Shown piece by piece: positions 40,566 to 40,754 of a stretch of 40,754 nucleotides of DNA. Numbering within the stretch: the stretch's first letter is position 1; every line of letters begins with the position of its first letter. The notes under the pieces are model-generated. The model did no database searches. It saw only the letters and a list, made by a program, of their open reading frames with translations, and had not been told where the DNA came from. The position numbers were made by a program, and so were the translations under genes. Source of the DNA: Deltaproteobacteria bacterium (lineage in GTDB: Bacteria > Desulfobacterota > B13-G15 > RBG-16-54-18); assembly GCA_019308925.1 (NCBI GenBank), contig JAFDHG010000036.1:1-40754 (forward strand), written 5' to 3'.

Positions 40566-40754
40566 GAGTTTCCTGAGTTTTTCATGATTATAGGAGTTTC
40601 TATATGTTTTTGAGGAAAGAAACTTTCCTAAGTATTTGAAATGTTTAGATCACTATTTTAAAACTCAAAAAGGGGGGATTCCAGATATCTCTATCTTCAA
40701 CATATTGATATTATTACACAATAACAATTTCTATATTAAAAAGTCAGGAAACTC
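40566..40754. repeat. 11-bp inverted repeat bounding an AT-rich segment at the window edge
   Basis: GAGTTTCCTGA (40566-40576) and TCAGGAAACTC (40744-40754) are exact reverse complements, 167 bp apart. The segment between is AT-rich without a gene. The right arm ends at the window edge, so the repeat may be longer. Confidence 0.45.

Noticed and set aside
40154-40585. 143-codon minus-strand frame
   Set aside because: Only its first part overlaps the glutamate dehydrogenase remnant; the rest runs antisense to the terminator and the atoE pseudogene, so it is not one gene.
1-40754. CRISPR arrays and phage genes
   Set aside because: No regularly spaced direct repeats, Cas proteins or phage structural genes were seen on either strand.

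Overview
The window comes from a Gram-negative bacterium. It carries lptD, several lipobox lipoproteins and outer-membrane biogenesis genes. The most likely group is Desulfobacterota (former Deltaproteobacteria) or a close relative: it encodes small Cys-rich proteins of the PxxKW and DUF6485 types, a birA-coaX pair, and an accD-folC-lptD order. Frequent AGG (Arg) and ATA (Ile) codons resemble thermophilic members of that group. The taxon is an inference from gene content only.

Layout. 1-4061 (minus): DUF72 gene, a secreted protein with a Kre9/Knh1-like NGGE domain, and a very large secreted protein with four CARDB-like repeats that runs off the left edge. 4148-8046 (plus): UlaG-like metallohydrolase, hpt, a TPR/periplasmic-binding lipoprotein and nfi. 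8196-9142: rplM-rpsI with promoter and terminator. 9164-11681: argC, then a convergent M48-LysM lipoprotein protease. 11885-19140 (plus): a long envelope and lipid run of PDEII-like hydrolase, accD, folC, lptD, rmlA-, rmlC- and rmlB-like genes, with folC/lptD and rmlC/rmlB overlapping. 19251-20583 (minus): small membrane protein, tRNA-Gly(CCC) and PxxKW protein. 20787-28619: brkB-like gene, trmJ, DUF445 pair (minus), fusA, birA and coaX. 28879-29484: DUF433/DUF5615 toxin-antitoxin-like pair. 29555-30676 (minus): frameshifted Ppx/GppA gene and DUF6485 protein. 30728-34263 (minus): PadR regulator and a NitT/TauT-type ABC transporter. 34462-36092 (plus): dodecin and a lipoprotein aminopeptidase. 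36073-38307 (minus): K+ channel, TIM-barrel protein and thioesterase. 38587-39437 (plus): two half-size nucleoside-gate membrane proteins. 39586-40560: a gene graveyard with an atoE pseudogene and a 3' remnant of a glutamate dehydrogenase gene.

The strongest unexplained signal is a family of modular intergenic repeats at 20011-20235, 24524-24707 and 34742-35011 (inverted). Each has a CCTCATRAGGG-like palindrome at one end and a CGTGAA/TTCACG hairpin at the other, with interchangeable internal modules. Two copies share a core of about 114 bp that looks identical. Matching end motifs also bracket the DUF433/DUF5615 pair (28839-29551), which raises the possibility that the pair is cargo of the same element family. 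Other points of interest are a G8-tract frameshift in the Ppx gene, a PadR operator lying on its own -10 box, a nine-codon leader ORF ahead of the ABC operon, and decay of atoE and gdhA by visible microsatellite and 7-bp duplication events.
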